The notes under the pieces are model-generated. The model searched no databases. It was not told the origin of the DNA and was given only the letters and a program-made list of their open reading frames with translations. 64,000 nt of DNA, taken from contig JAAOOA010000060.1 of assembly GCA_012861695.1 (NCBI GenBank), positions 7,838,454 through 7,902,453 on the forward strand, written 5' to 3'. The stretch is from Trematomus loennbergii (taxonomy: Eukaryota; Chordata; Actinopteri; Perciformes; Nototheniidae). The position numbers and the translations under genes were made by a program. Shown here one piece after another: positions 24,162 to 36,610 of the stretch (position 1 is the first letter of the stretch; every line of letters begins with the position of its first letter).

Positions 24162-25712
24162 ACACTGGGATTATAACGCCAATCAATCACATCAATTCTT
24201 ATGAATGAAGATCAACTAGGCATCTATTAAATATCCAGTATTCATTTAAATGTGAATTCCCCAGTTAGGTATCATCAATAGTTAATGACTGTAGATGTTT
24301 AATTGCAATTGCCCAAAACTATTTAACACCAACAACAGGAAACTTCCCAAATGGGCTTGCTTCTGATTGGCTGGAATCCCAACAAGTTAAAAAATAAGCT
24401 AATTGTAAGCAATACAGAGTATGGGATGTTTAATATGTGACTTGTTGGCTGCAGTTCGAGATCAGAATAATATATTTTAAATTAAAAAAAGTAATAGAAT
24501 CCTCTTCTTACCTCAACCCTTCCTGACTGATGTCACACGGCCCAGTCTTTGAGTTGGGTCTATAAAGGACCCCTTATCACAATGTTACAAGAAATGTGAG
24601 TGTGAAAGATAACCTGTGTACTGTGTATACTACCCACATGCTCCCAGTTTAGGGTTTTATTTTGGTACTCCGTCATTCATTATCTCAGATGATGATGGTT
24701 CCCCCTTCCTTCTTTGTTAGGTAATTTTATTTTGAAAAGTAGGTACACTTGTTTTACATTTTCCTTACCACTATTATAGATTAAATTGCCTTTTTTATAT
24801 TGTATGTTCATGTCATATTAATTATGCCATTTTTGTATTTGTTACAATTGGTTTACAGAGACGGTATTGTTAAATACGATGTTTTTTTTGTCATTGTGTA
24901 CAGAAATTAAGCTGATCTGTGTCATCTTTTCCTTGGAAAAGGAATGTGATGGTAGACTTTTATTTGAGTGTGAAATGTAATGAATTGTAGGAGCAAGTCA
25001 AACCCTTACACATGTGCTCTCTGTGAGGTAAAGAATGCTTTTATTTTTTACACATCATCTGTCTTGTTAACTTTATCTGCTCTGAACTTTAGTAGCAGAT
25101 GTGTTGATGGACACATTGGTGTTAGTCTTAAATTCACCACTCTTTAAGCTGCAGAATGGTACAAGTGCCGGTGGCATGATGAAGATGATTATTTTAAACA
25201 TTGTAAAATACAATAAAATTGAAATTTCCTCCTGAGCTGTTGCAGTTTTCTTGCTTTGTTGGCCCAAACACTGCACATTGACTTGTAAACACATTTGTAT
25301 AATCAGTAAGTAACTCCATTGTTGAATTGTAATTGTCATTTTGTAGTTAAAAATAATGTTATTAATTTCTAAACAATAAAGAAATAATTACAAAAAAATT
25401 GACGTAATGAATTGAGTCTGATTTGGCCATGATTTGGTCATGTCCCTGACATTGTGTGCAATGTCTAAAACCACGCTAGCAATGTAGCAAACATTATAAA
25501 ATAAGATGATTATAGGTGCTGGTTTGGAGAGAGAGCTATAACAGCAAAGTGTACAAATTGCAAATTATCTGCTGGGGTGCGGATGATAAACACAAAATAT
25601 AAATAATTAATGATACTTATTTGTGTTTTTATCATGTTAATTAGCCATAGACTGAACATTTGAACTAAAATTGTACCTTTTATAAAGTTATGTGTAAGCA
25701 ACCAGTGCATCC
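24162..25712. other. Intergenic, no genes recognised
   Basis: AT-rich unique sequence between the dtx4 3' region and a tRNA gene. Alternative poly(A) signals (AATAAA near 25213 and 25374) may belong to a long dtx4 transcript. Confidence 0.45.
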
Positions 25713-25800
25713 CCTTCGATAGCTCAGTTGGTAGAGCGGAGGACTGTAGGTGCTAAATGCAGAGATCCTTAGGTCGCTGGTTCAATTCCGGCTCGAAGGA
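25713..25800 (+). tRNA. tRNA-Tyr (GTA) with 15-nt intron
   Basis: Same acceptor stem and A box as the two upstream copies. The intron after CTGTAG is 15 nt (GTGCTAAATGCAGAG). The B box is GGTTCAATTCC, one base different from the others. A TTTT terminator follows within 12 bases. It sits 38 bases before a TTAA-flanked transposon. Confidence 0.94.
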
Positions 25801-25838
25801 GGTTAGTCTTTTCCCTATTGTGCAGCACCAGGCCTTAA

Positions 25839-28135
25839 AAGGGCCCATGTCATGGCCATTTCCACTGATCATAATTACATTGTTGAGGTATACTAAAATA
25901 GATTTATACTGTGCAATTTTCCAAACTCACATTGGTTTCGCATACAGCATCTCTGTAAAGTATGTGTATTCAGCAGTATTCACTCTCTCCACTAAACGAC
26001 TCGTTGGAGCTCTTGCCCCCCCTCCCTGTGAGCCTAGTGTGCTCCGATTGGTCAGCTCGGCCACTCTGTTCTGATTAGTCAACCACCAGAGAGGCTCCGC
26101 CCATGTCTAACAGTGCTTTTTTCGGCTCGCTCTCGGAACATCAGTCTTATAATGGCGTCGGTACAGCCGTATATTTTATACGCTAACTAACCGAACTGTA
26201 CCTACAACTGTTGTTATAGAAGAGTAAGTTATTTTTACCTGTAATAAACTACTACTGTTTGATGAGAAATCAAATCATGGTTTGCTATATATGAATGATA
26301 TGTTATAGGAGCAAATAATTCAGGGAAGAAAGGATAGGCCTACTAAGTATTTCCATCAAACTTTATTTTTAGAAATGTACAAAATGAACATAAATATACA
26401 TATATACACGGTATATCATCCATTCCTCCCCGTTGTCGGCATCTTGCCTATCGCAGCCGGGGCTTTTTAGGACGAGGCCTCAGTGTGGTAGTCCCGTCCC
26501 CGTCATGTATTTTCCGCCAGGATCTGGCTGGACGAAATCAAATGCAAATCACAAAATATTAGAGAAACTTAGTTGTTTTAGATTCGTTAGTAGTAGTTGT
26601 GGTAGGAGTGTGGATCTATCTAATCCATCTATATAATCAACACAGTAAGCTTGCCAGCTAATATGCTAACCTAGCTTTCTTGTTTACCTTGCAAACACGA
26701 TATGAACGTTAGCTCGGAGGAACGGCAACTATAATGGAGTGTAATAAAACTACTATGAACAAAAGCTAGTGGTTCATATTAGGCTAGCAATAACGTGTTT
26801 ATAATTGCAATCTTATACGGGTAGTCTGCTACGTTCGGTCATACAATGTTTCCCGCTAGCATGTATAGCTAGCCTCGTTAGCTATACATGCTATCAGCGT
26901 CGGAGGAAAGCTAACTGTAATGTACCGTCCTTTGGGGGTCTGTGAGCGGGCAAAGAGAGGGGATTTCCCCGTTGTCTCTGCTGGAAGTGTGAAATAAACT
27001 TAGTTGTTTGATGTTCGTCAGCTTGCCAGCTGGATTACAATGCTAATCTACGTTTGCTAGTTGTTCAGTTGTTCAATATGCTATACTATACTATGAACAA
27101 CAGATAGTGGTTCATATTAGGCTATCAAGCACATGTTTACAATTGCAATCTTATATGGGTAGTCTGCTACATTCATTGTAGCTGGCATAAAAACAATGTT
27201 TTTCCGAGCAAACTCATGTCTAGCTCTTAGTAGCCTTGTTGTTTAGCTCGGTAGCATACACGCTACGCCAGCTATAATGTAATTACGTTTCGCGACTGAC
27301 CGTACGGTAAATCACCTGGAGTATACTGTCTATGAGTATTTCGTGTGTGAATGCAGACATTCTCCTGCTATGAGATACATGTATGTAAGGCCATCTGCTG
27401 ATATTAGAGTTGATATGGAAACGCTAGCAACTTAGTTAGCACAGTTAGCACTGGCTTAGCAGTCCGAAACATGTTTACACATTTAAACAGTCGTGGTAGA
27501 TACCTTGTTTGATAAATACACAAATAACAATGCAAACTTACAGGTTGTGTACCCGAATCTTCCCCTGCTCCAAACGGTCCAAACAAACTAGGAATAGCAT
27601 CGTCCTTCAGTTTCAAATGCTGTGCATATCCGGCCTCAAACTGGGCAATGTTTTGGAAGCTTTCGTCTGTGAAATGCCGGTTCTTCGAACCTCTGAAGGA
27701 ACAGTGTTAAAAAGACATTTCAACCACTGACTTCGTCGTGGTTCTTCCGTCGGTAGGACAAACAGCTCAGATTTCTCCTCACATTTCAGGAAACAGGTCC
27801 TTGGCATGGCATGACTGGATCGATTGTGAACTGAACCAGAGCTTCCAACAGTAAATGTTAGGCTGGCAGAGGGTGCGGCCAGCGCCGCTGGGTGTGGCCA
27901 TAGCTCTTCGGGATTGGTCCATTTCGTTCCGGGTACCGCATGACATCATGCCGTACCCGGAACTAAATGGAAGACTCAAATGGGCAGTGACGTATCTCCA
28001 ACGAGGCGTTTTGGGGAGGTATTTTCTGTGTTAGAGTTTTACTCGCTACAGGGTGTACTTTGAGGGTTTTGACTCTGCAACCTTCATAACACACAAGGGG
28101 ACGGGTAATAACCGGAAAAGCATGACATGGGCCCT
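25839..28135. mobile_element. 2.3-kb TTAA-flanked non-autonomous DNA transposon
   Basis: TTAA at 25835-25838 and 28136-28139 flanks inverted ends: left AAGGGCCCATGTCATG, right (reversed) AGGGCCCATGTCATG. The TTAA target suggests the piggyBac superfamily. No transposase frame is visible. The interior has a diverged internal duplication (about 26564-26900 and 26997-27275) including ATTGCAATCTTATA(C/T)GGGTAGTCTGCTAC in both copies, and a 13-bp hairpin at 26859-26891. Confidence 0.8.
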
Positions 28136-28139
28136 TTAA

Positions 28140-29250
28140 GGCCCTGACACCAAAGAACACGTCCCGACCAAGACCCCAGGAAGTGCGCCGGACTCTGAGG
28201 AAACGAGAGCAGTAACGTGACACTCTCGTCTGAGAAGCTACGTGACGTCTGCGTCTGAAGTTACTTTACTTTGGTTGTTATCACCAAATAACCCAGTAAT
28301 GTTACAGCTACTTAGTTGCTGTTCAAGCTAGACTCTATTTCAATATAGTTTTGGTATTAAAATAATGTTACACCTCTTATGCCCTGAACGCCAAAACAAC
28401 CACAGACAAGAATATATATTTTTAATTATCAAAATTATAACAAAGGCTGAAAAACAGGAGAAGCCTGTATATCACCAAGTTTTCATATAGTTTTGTGTGT
28501 AAAATAGATCGCTGCAGTGAACACTTTATGTATTTGTTTAGGTTTATTTGATATGGAGGGATACAGTATACATAGAAGTTCAGAAAAGAAGCAACCCCTA
28601 TATGGGCCATTCTACCGAATTGGACCAAAGTCAGGTTGGAAATGTTTTTAAATTGTGTATGTTTTGTTCCCAAAACTTTGTCCATATATATTTTGTACCA
28701 TATCTAAATTACACATATCTAGTAAAAGAACCGTACACATATATCGTATTTTCAGACTGTATTGGAATGTTCTTCCTCTACCAAAAATGGTCACTACCGA
28801 AACATAGTACATACACTGTAATAAAAAGTATTATATTAACCTGTTAAGATTGTTTTACCTTCCCTTCTCTAAATAATATTTTAACAAATATTTCTTGAGG
28901 GTTTTCACAATTAAATTAATAAAAGTGCATTTTTAATCAAATTTCAAAGTTCATTTTATACAATTCATAAAAATCATAATGCAAACTTTCTTTGTAAAAT
29001 GCATAATACTGATCATATCGATTCCAGAGTTGATGATTGTTGAAATTGAACATACATTAAACCTGTTTAGCCCGAGAGCCCCCGGTGGAGGGGGCTGCGG
29101 GTTTTTTTTTCTCACAAAATTGTCTCAGGGCTTCTTAATATTTAAAAACCTATTAATGTGTCATACCAGATTAACGGGAAGAAACTCAGCTAACTGACGA
29201 TACGAACCATTTTTACCAAAACAAAATACAAGTCTCATAAGAAGCGTCTA
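28140..29250. other. Intergenic, no genes recognised
   Basis: Degraded repeats and AT-rich sequence. No frame resembles a known protein. Confidence 0.45.
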
Positions 29251-30128
29251 AATCAATCAATCAATCAATGTTTATTTATATAGCCCAATATCACAAATGT
29301 TACATTTGTCTCAGTGGACTTCACAGTTTGTACAGAATATCAGTATGACAATACGACACCCTCTGTCCTTAAACCCTCACATCGTACAAGGAAAAACTTC
29401 CGGAGAAAACCCACAGTTTAAAGGGAAAAATGGAGAAACCTCAGGGAGAGCAACAGAGGAGGGATCCCTCTCCCAGGACGGACAGAAGTGCAATAGTGTG
29501 TAAATTGAAAAGATAATACATTTGCAACATAGGTAGTCCAAATGTTTGGAAATGCATGTGTCTATAATAAGAAGATGAATCCAGGAGGATATCCATCCAG
29601 GACTTATGATCCAGGACAGGGGCGTCGCCTGGACCTGAAAACATTCGGGGCTTAGCCCACAGTGAAGGCTCGATAATCAGCTCACCGCATATAGGCAGGG
29701 GTAAAGTGCTATTTTTTTGGGGGGGCGGACCTCACCTCCTCTAGGGGGGTCCGGGGGGATGCTCCCCCGAGAATAATTTGTTTTAAATATTGAAGTTAAA
29801 AGCATCAATCTGGTGCACTTTGAAAGCAAATATAAGAGATCTATGGATACCTCTCTCAACACCCATATGAAACAGAACTGGAAACAGATTTTCTTTTTCT
29901 TTATGGATATTTTACAAATCACTCCCCTTTTAAACTCTATTCTTGTTTTACTGCCATATAGTATTTCATAACTGTTTTTCCTTTATTCTCTTATTTTTTT
30001 TATAACTATAATGATCATATGTGCCGCGGAAATAATCTTTTGAATAATTTGTGACCAAACCGTTTGAGACCCACTGAGATAACTTAGACTAAAGTTAACT
30101 ATCTAAACACTCAGAGAGTCCTTTAGCT

Positions 30129-30651
30129 CAGTGCTTCTCAAACTTTTTCAATAATGTACCCCCTTTGAAAAAAAAATTCAGCCAAGTACCCCCTGATCGG
30201 CGCAAAAACAATTTGTTAGGGAAAAAATGCCTATATAAAGAAGTACAGTACAGCCTTGCACCATCAGTGTCTGATTTATTAAAACAACAACCTTGTAACT
30301 GAGAAACACTTAAATGCTACATTTCAAATGTTTACAATCCATCACTAAATTCATGGCAAACCAATTGTAACATCATACAATAACACTGAGACGACATTAG
30401 TTGCATTGAACTGATCTTTTTAATAAGTTGTACTTACAATTTAGTGAGAAACATGGCTTGTGCTTCACTGAGGATCTTTGTTATTCTCAGTGATAGGAAG
30501 GCCACTGCAGTTATTACACTTCGCTTTTGAAATATGTGTAACTCTGTTACACATATTTTTTTTTTCATTAACATAAAATAAATCTCACGTAACCCCTGCA
30601 GTACTCCAACGTACCCCTAGGGGTCCACATACCCCCATTTGAGAACCACTG
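30129..30651. mobile_element. hAT MITE nested inside the hAT at 29617
   Basis: The ends CAGTGCTTCTCAAACTTTTT and (reversed) CAGTGGTTCTCAAATGGGGG are the CAGTGGTTCTCAA terminus typical of Charlie-like hAT elements. An exact 8-bp duplication CTTTAGCT flanks it (30121-30128 and 30652-30659). No coding capacity. Confidence 0.92.
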
Positions 30652-30799
30652 CTTTAGCTCACCTGAGTCTCTCAGTCTGACAGGAGAGGACTCTCCTCCA
30701 GCTTGTTGTGGAACAAACAGCTCCTTATGTCCGTTAGCGCAGCTAGCTAACCAGATGCTAACAACACGGTCCCTGCTGTTCTTATTATACATCCATGGC

Positions 30800-30872
30800 T
30801 GGCACCGGTCCCTCTCTCTCCCTCTCTCCCTCTCTCCTCTCTCCCTCTCTCTCTCCTCTCTCTCTCTCTATC
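30800..30872. repeat. (CT)n-rich low-complexity tract
   Basis: CTCTCTCCCTCTCTC-type polypyrimidine repeat. Confidence 0.85.
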
Positions 30873-33398
30873 ACACTAAATGCGCTATTGCCACACACAC
30901 ACAGAGCGAGCTTGAATGACACAAGCACACGTTTATTTCCATGCAACTCTCTGATTGGTCTGGTGTCATGCCTCTGTTGCATTCACTTAACACGGGAAAT
31001 TACAGTCCTGCCGTCCTCTCTTGTGTCATGATGAGGTTCACGTAAAGCACGGTTAATGTATTATATTATTGGAGGGAGAATTGTCCGGGGCTAAAGAAAA
31101 AACATTCGGGGCTACAGCCCCGAATGCCCAGGCCAGGCGACGCCACTGATCCAGGACCACAGCAGCAGGCACAGCCACGACTCAAGATCCAGGGCTCGCG
31201 ATCCAGGACTCAGGACCACAGCAACACGATCAGCCATGACTCCGGATCCCGGCGTATATAGACACCAAAAAGAAATTTGGGGAAGCTGTGTTATTCGGAA
31301 CATGAGAGTACACAGGTACAGACAGAGAGAAGGAAGAAGTAAGGTGTCCCCGACAAACTAAGCCTAAGCAGCAAAACTAGGGGCTGAATCTAATCAGCCC
31401 TAACTATAAGCTTTATCAAAAGGAAGGTCTTAAGCGCACTCTTAAAAACGGATAGGGTGTCTGCCGCCCGAACACAAACTGGAAGCTGATTCCACAAATG
31501 TGGAGCTTGATAAGAAAAGGCTCTGGCTCCCATTGTACTTTTAGAGACTCTAGGAACAACCAACAACCCTGCATTCTTGAACGCAATGCCCAGTAGGACA
31601 GTAGGGTATAATGAGTTCTTTAAAGTGGACCTATCATGCTATATTATAATAATATAGTGTAGGACCATACCTATATAAGGCATATTTATACTTTTTTTTT
31701 TCAAAATACTGTAAGCATTGGGTTGAGAGGTCATGTGTTGTGAGCATGCGCAGTCTGTCCTGGAGTGGTGAAAGAGAGTGTGGTGTGACTCGACAAGAAT
31801 AAACGGAGGCGCGATCGGTGACGCTCCAAAAAGTACTAAGTTCCTGAGTTTTTGTTACACAGAAGTATTCTTGAAGCCTTAACACCTCGGACGTTACAAT
31901 ACCAAACAGATCATGCATTTTAGCCATGCCTCATTTCGCTCAATTTGCACTTTTTTACCCCTGTTTTTGCAAGGGCTGATTCTGTGAGAGCAGCACCACC
32001 TACAGGCCTGGCATATGTACTACAGCGTATCCAGCGCTTTTGAACGGCAATGGCCGTGGCTGTCTCCTCCTGATTGGTGGAGTTGGCCCAATAGCCGTAG
32101 CGCCACTGTCCTGAGATCAGGAAAGTGTTCAAATCTGGATCAGTTATCAGATCCGTTGCAGCCCCTTTTTTAGAGATTTGGGTATGGAGGAAAATAGAGA
32201 GGGTTGTGTTTTCTGACACTTGGTGAGTTCCCTGGAACACATATTCATGTATAAAGGCCCAGACACACCAGGCCGAAATCGGCCCTCTTCGTTAGTCTGA
32301 CGACGAAGCGTGCCCTGTTGCCCAAAGTCAATTTGGTGTGTCCCGAACCCTCAGCCGTGACACGCCTTATTTGGCCTTTCACGGTCGACGCACGGCCGAT
32401 TCAACATGTGTCGGACACAGGCAGTCGGACCAAGAAACCACTCTGATTGCCTGTTCAGCTAGCGAATGAGAAGCGAAACGGAAGTGAGGGACGTAAACAA
32501 ACGATTTAAGAAGGTACAGGACAGCAGCTAAACCCCAGCAGGTGATACTTAAAGACATCAAACATAGCCCTTAAATGTCCTCTCTTACCTCCCACACATA
32601 GCAGGGACATCTCTGATATCGGCAGGAGCGTCCCCGGCTGTCCTCTGCTGAGAGCTCCGTGATTTTTTTGGTCAAGTCCGGTTTATTTGTCAGTATAAAG
32701 TTGCAGGATTAGTCTCAAGTACCTCAACATTGTCCTTAAGTACAGTGTCTAAGTAAATGAGATAGTGTCTACTGCTGTTCATTTACCTATTGTGAGTCGC
32801 CTCGGATAAAGCATCACATGGAAATGTAAATTTAGCAAGAAGTGGCCATTATTACATTACATTATTACTACATTGCTGACTCAATAAACTACACACCCGC
32901 CAGAACACTGCGATCATCAGATGCAGGTCTATTAACTGTGATTTTATAGTATGTCTGCACTTTATGTGCTCATTTCATCATTCATGTATTTTATATTCTA
33001 CTAAAACTGAATCTAACCATAAACAAGGTTGCCTGTTGGGATATATATATAATATATCTGCATTATTTTACTATAACCAATACTAATGCTAGGGCTGCAA
33101 CTGACAGTTATGTAGGCACATTGTTATTGTTTCTTATCGCTGTGTGATTAAAAGAATAAACACAAATAGCAGATAGGCAATGCAAAACTTTATTTCGTAC
33201 CTTCATACACACATAACACAACATTAGAATGAGCTTTTATCAACGCCTACATGATGATAACCTGTCAACATGACAGGAAAATCCACATGACATTATACAG
33301 AGCGGGCAGAACCCAAATCTGCATTCAAAGAATACACTTTACCAAAGCTTGAGGAAAATATCTTAAATCTGGCATTTCATTTAACTCCAGCTCTCGAC

Positions 33399-34340
33399 CA
33401 GAGATGGGGTCGTTACTAAAAAAAAGTAATATATTACATATCACATATTACTTTAAAAAAAAGTAATATATTACACTACTTCGTTACTCTCTACATAAAG
33501 TAACTCGTTACTTTACTCGTTACTTTACTCGTTACTTTACTCGCAGGGCCGGCCAGCCCCTCCCTGCAGGCAGATCACGCAGACTGCTAAAGTTTCAAAA
33601 GTTCTCTTTAGTTCAGTTTCCATTGTCGCATAAGACTGATCCAGATAGCTCTGACTATGGCTGTCCTCTGTCTCCTGCTATCTGTATTTTGCGCAGTATA
33701 TCTCTGAACGATGCGATGGTGATTCCACTGTGCAAATGGGCAACATTACCTCTACTATGAAGGATGCTTCAAGCCTGTCCATCTCTGCTTTGCTTACCGG
33801 TCCTCCAAATTCTAATTTGTGCTGCTTCGGACTCGCGGCGGCGACTCACAACATCCTCACTCTGGGTTCGGGGGTCCTTAGCTATTAGCTTCACCTTAGC
33901 ATGTGTTCTTTGCAGGTGTTTGTTGAGGTTTGACGTGGTGTTTACAGCAGTGGATAACAGCTTCTGGCCTGGACACAGTTTGCACCTCACTGTCACATTC
34001 CTGACTATTCTTCGGACGAACTCAAAATAATGGGCATACCTCCACCCCTCGAAAGTTATCGCTGACTCAGCCATGTTTATGGAGCACTGCACGCGGAGAT
34101 GTGGACGTGCAAGTCGCGCAGATTACGTACATATAAACCTGCGGCGGAAACCCCTCTTGTCTGTCAGTGTGATTATGACTGATTTTATAAAAGTAACGAA
34201 GTAACGCGTGTCGGGGCAATGTTAGTAACTGTAGTGTGATTACTGAATTATAAAAGTAACGCGTTACACTACTCCGTTACCGACAAAAGTAATATTATTA
34301 CAGTAACGCGTTACTTTGTAACGCGTTACACCCAACTCTG
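33399..34340 (-). mobile_element. hAT element with BED-finger remnant, innermost of the nest
   Basis: The ends CAGAGATGGGGTCGTTAC and (reversed) CAGAGTTGGGTGTAACGC flank 942 bp. An exact 8-bp duplication CTCTCGAC is on both sides (33391-33398 and 34341-34348). The subterminal regions are full of GTAACGCGTTAC-type palindromes, candidate transposase binding sites. A minus-strand fragment of transposase N-terminus is retained. Confidence 0.93.
33769..34092 (-). pseudogene. hAT transposase N-terminal fragment with BED zinc finger
   Basis: A 107-residue open frame starts MQCSINMAESAITFEGW. It contains a C-x2-C (CKLC) and a later H-x4-H (HLQRTH) spaced as in BED fingers. The catalytic hAT domain is missing, so this is an internally deleted element with only the DNA-binding part left. 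It could still make a short DNA-binding peptide, but there is no evidence for that. Confidence 0.65.
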
Positions 34341-35612
34341 CTCTCGACACAGGTTCGGGAAAGCCCCATGAGCTTCTCGCTGCAGTATCCATGATTTCAC
34401 CCATGTAGTGCGGTTTCTCCTAATTCTTCGCTTCAGCCTCTTGAGCATAGACTGTATATATAAGCTCTTGAGAGACTGTTGCTTGAGAATGTCTTCCACA
34501 AGCAACACTCCAATGGCTGATAGCTCCAGTACCGCACAAAACATGTTTTCGGAAAAATGGAACGCACACGCTATTTGTTGTTTGTTTATATCACAGTCTG
34601 TTCTTCTTCTCTGTCTTCCGTTGTTGCCTATTTTGAATGACGAATACACACTACCGCCGCCTGCTGGTAAGGAGTTATTGCCACTCACGCATGCGCAGTT
34701 CGTACGTGCTCGGCTGAAGTCTTTGCGGTGTGTTCCAGTGCGACACATGGCCAAGACGCAGGAGAACTCGCCGACGCAACAGTCGGCGTCGGCGAGTTCT
34801 CTGGTGACTGCCTGGTGTGTCAGGGCCTTAAAAGACGTACAAAGTGCATTTTGCATGATAGGTCCCCTTTAAGGTAAGATGGCGCCTGCCCATTAAGGGC
34901 TTTGTAGGCGAGAAGAAGAATTTTAAATTCTATCCTATGTTCTATAGGGAGCGAGTGTAAGGCAGCCAGAACAGGAGTAATGTGGTCCCTTTTCTGAACT
35001 CTGGTTAGTACACGTGCTGCAGCATTTTGAATCAGCTGAAGCGACTTAGCTGACTTCTTGGTACACCCTGATAATAAAGAGTTACAATAATCCAGCCTTG
35101 AAGTAGCAAATGCATGGACTAGTTTCTCTGCATCGTTTTGAGGCAAGATATGCCTGATTTTTGCAATGTTACGTAGATGGAAGTAGGCGGTCCTTGAAGT
35201 TAAAGTTTAACTTCTTCATATTTGACTAATATTAAAGTTCACTTTTCATTCAGGAAGTATGACGCTGCGCTGTCAGTACGCTTGTCCATGTTTGAGATTG
35301 GTCGAATGCTCCAAATACCACCCCTTTCATGTGAACGCGCACCTAACTAGATAGGACACGGCTGGCTTGAGCGATCCACTTGATAACCAGCGTCGTAGTA
35401 CAGCTTAGCGAGAGCGCGTATGTTTTGGATTGGGCCAACCGGCTAACTCAAACATATCCAGGTTAGGAAAATCCGGCTTCGTAGTACAGGCCTCTGGTTG
35501 CTTATTTCTCTCAAATCTGGCAACAGAGTGGGCAGGGCGCAGTGTCTAATAGTAGCAGTAAGCTAAAAAGAGGCTACGTTCAGCTGGTGCCTCGGGAGTC
35601 GGGACAGAGAAA

Positions 35613-36057
35613 ATGTCAGGAGTTTGGAAGTATTATAAAATTGAAAGCGAAGGCAGTGTAACAGCCAGATGCAATGTTTGCAAGGCGGAGGTTCCGCGTG
35701 GTGGAAAGAACAGAGCTACGTTCAACACGACCAATCTAATACGCCACCTGAGAAACAAACACCAACAACAACACGACGAGTACACAGCGGCCACTCAGGT
35801 GACGGCACTGAAACAACCGACACTTTCAGAGACTTTTAAAAGGAAAGAGAAACTGTCCCAGAACAGTGAAAAGGCCAACAAAATAACAGCCAAGATAGCT
35901 GAATTCATCGCGTTGCATGACCAGCCGTTATCTGTTACCTTTTTTTTCTCTTAATGCATTGCATAAAGATCGGATCGGGAAAAATCGGTATCGGCAGATT
36001 GTCAAAATCAAATGATCGGAATCGATCGGGAGCAAAAAAGCTGATCGGGACATCCCT
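35613..36057 (+). pseudogene. Second hAT remnant: BED-finger transposase N-terminus joined to a hAT right end
   Basis: The open frame 35613-35954 starts MSGVWKYYKIESEGSV and has CNVC plus HLRNKH (BED finger), then a Lys-rich segment like ZBED/hAT transposases. The reading frame stops just before a hAT terminal sequence (GATCGGGACATCCCTA, ending near 36057). The catalytic domain is deleted. The matching left terminus (TAGGGATGTCCCGATC) is not visible upstream, so the left end is lost or cut by the LINE boundary near 35205. Confidence 0.6.
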
Positions 36058-36610
36058 ACTCGGTATCCAACCGAGGTACCAGAAAACGTCATGGTTGGTA
36101 AACACGTCTCAATATAACTTAAGGTATATCAAGTTAATGTTGAAAACATTAACTGAAGGAATGTAAAAACATGTATTCACAGGTAGACAGCAGTGTTGAG
36201 GATGTTGTGGCTGAAGAAAAGGTTTCCCAGGACATTAAAAACCTTGAGGAAATCAAGGAAATTCTCCATGGCAATATTGCCAAGCAGGAAAAAAGCACCA
36301 GGGAGCGCTTGAGACAGGGCATTCCTAAATGTCACTTCAGAGTAGGTGACCAGGTGTGGCGGAGCCAACAGAGAAAAGGTGGCAAGCTTGAGGCAAACTT
36401 CCTTGGCCCTTTCAAAATTACAGCACTAGAGGGGAAAAGTGCTGATCTGCAGTCGGATGATGGTAAAGTTTTAAAAGAAATCAATGTGGATCACTTAAAA
36501 ATATCCAAAGCAGAGCTGCCCCGAATACCTCACCAAATAAAAAAAAACAGCAACAATAGCAGTATCACCCTCCACATCACCAGCCTACATGGAAGGTCCA
36601 TCAGCGCAGC

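Larger units (their letters stand above)
29617..31148. mobile_element. hAT element inside the LINE (1.5 kb)
   Basis: The ends CAGGGGCGTCGCCTGG and (reversed) CAGTGGCGTCGCCTGG differ at one position. An exact 8-bp duplication ATCCAGGA flanks it (29609-29616 and 31149-31156). No transposase is recognised. Related segments occur at 50335-50800 (same strand) and 62545-62765 (reverse), sharing AAGCATCAATCTGGTGCAC. Confidence 0.92.
32255..34828. mobile_element. Harbinger-like element nested in the TTAA element
   Basis: The ends AGGCCCAGACACACCAGGC and (reversed) AGGCCCTGACACACCAGGC are flanked by TAA on both sides (32252-32254 and 34829-34831), the 3-bp target typical of PIF/Harbinger elements. 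No transposase is visible. A related right end lies at about 47030-47047 (GGTGTGTCCGGGCCTTAA). It is interrupted by the hAT at 33399. Confidence 0.7.
31624..34868. mobile_element. TTAA-flanked element inserted in the LINE (3.2 kb including nested insertions)
   Basis: TTAA at 31620-31623 and 34869-34872 flanks the ends AGTGGACCTATCATGC and (reversed) AGGGGACCTATCATGC. Removing the insert and one TTAA rejoins the LINE as ATGAGTTCT-TTAA-GGTAAGATGG, so the junction is exact. The left part (31920-32240) is the reverse of the element at 62960-63734 and contains the shared box (ATATGTACTACAGCG orientation) near 31990-32045. Confidence 0.85.
29251..35205 (-). mobile_element. LINE fragment (CR1/L2 group), split by nested insertions
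   Basis: The 3' end is at 29251, where the minus strand ends in an (ATTG)n tail after TATATAAATAAACATTG. The native pieces are about 29251-29616, 31157-31623 and 34869-35205. The last piece encodes, on the minus strand, the C-terminal part of a non-LTR reverse transcriptase polyprotein (RLDYCNSLLSG, LQLIQNAAARVLT, RDHITPVLAALHSLP, KALNGQAPSYL), which is typical of this LINE group. The 5' end is truncated near 35205. The reading frame is interrupted, so the copy is dead. Confidence 0.75.

Noticed and set aside
34326..34872. Overlapping 154-176-codon frames on both strands
   Set aside because: They cross the hAT boundary at 34340 and the ends of the Harbinger-like and TTAA elements, so they cannot be ancestral coding sequence.
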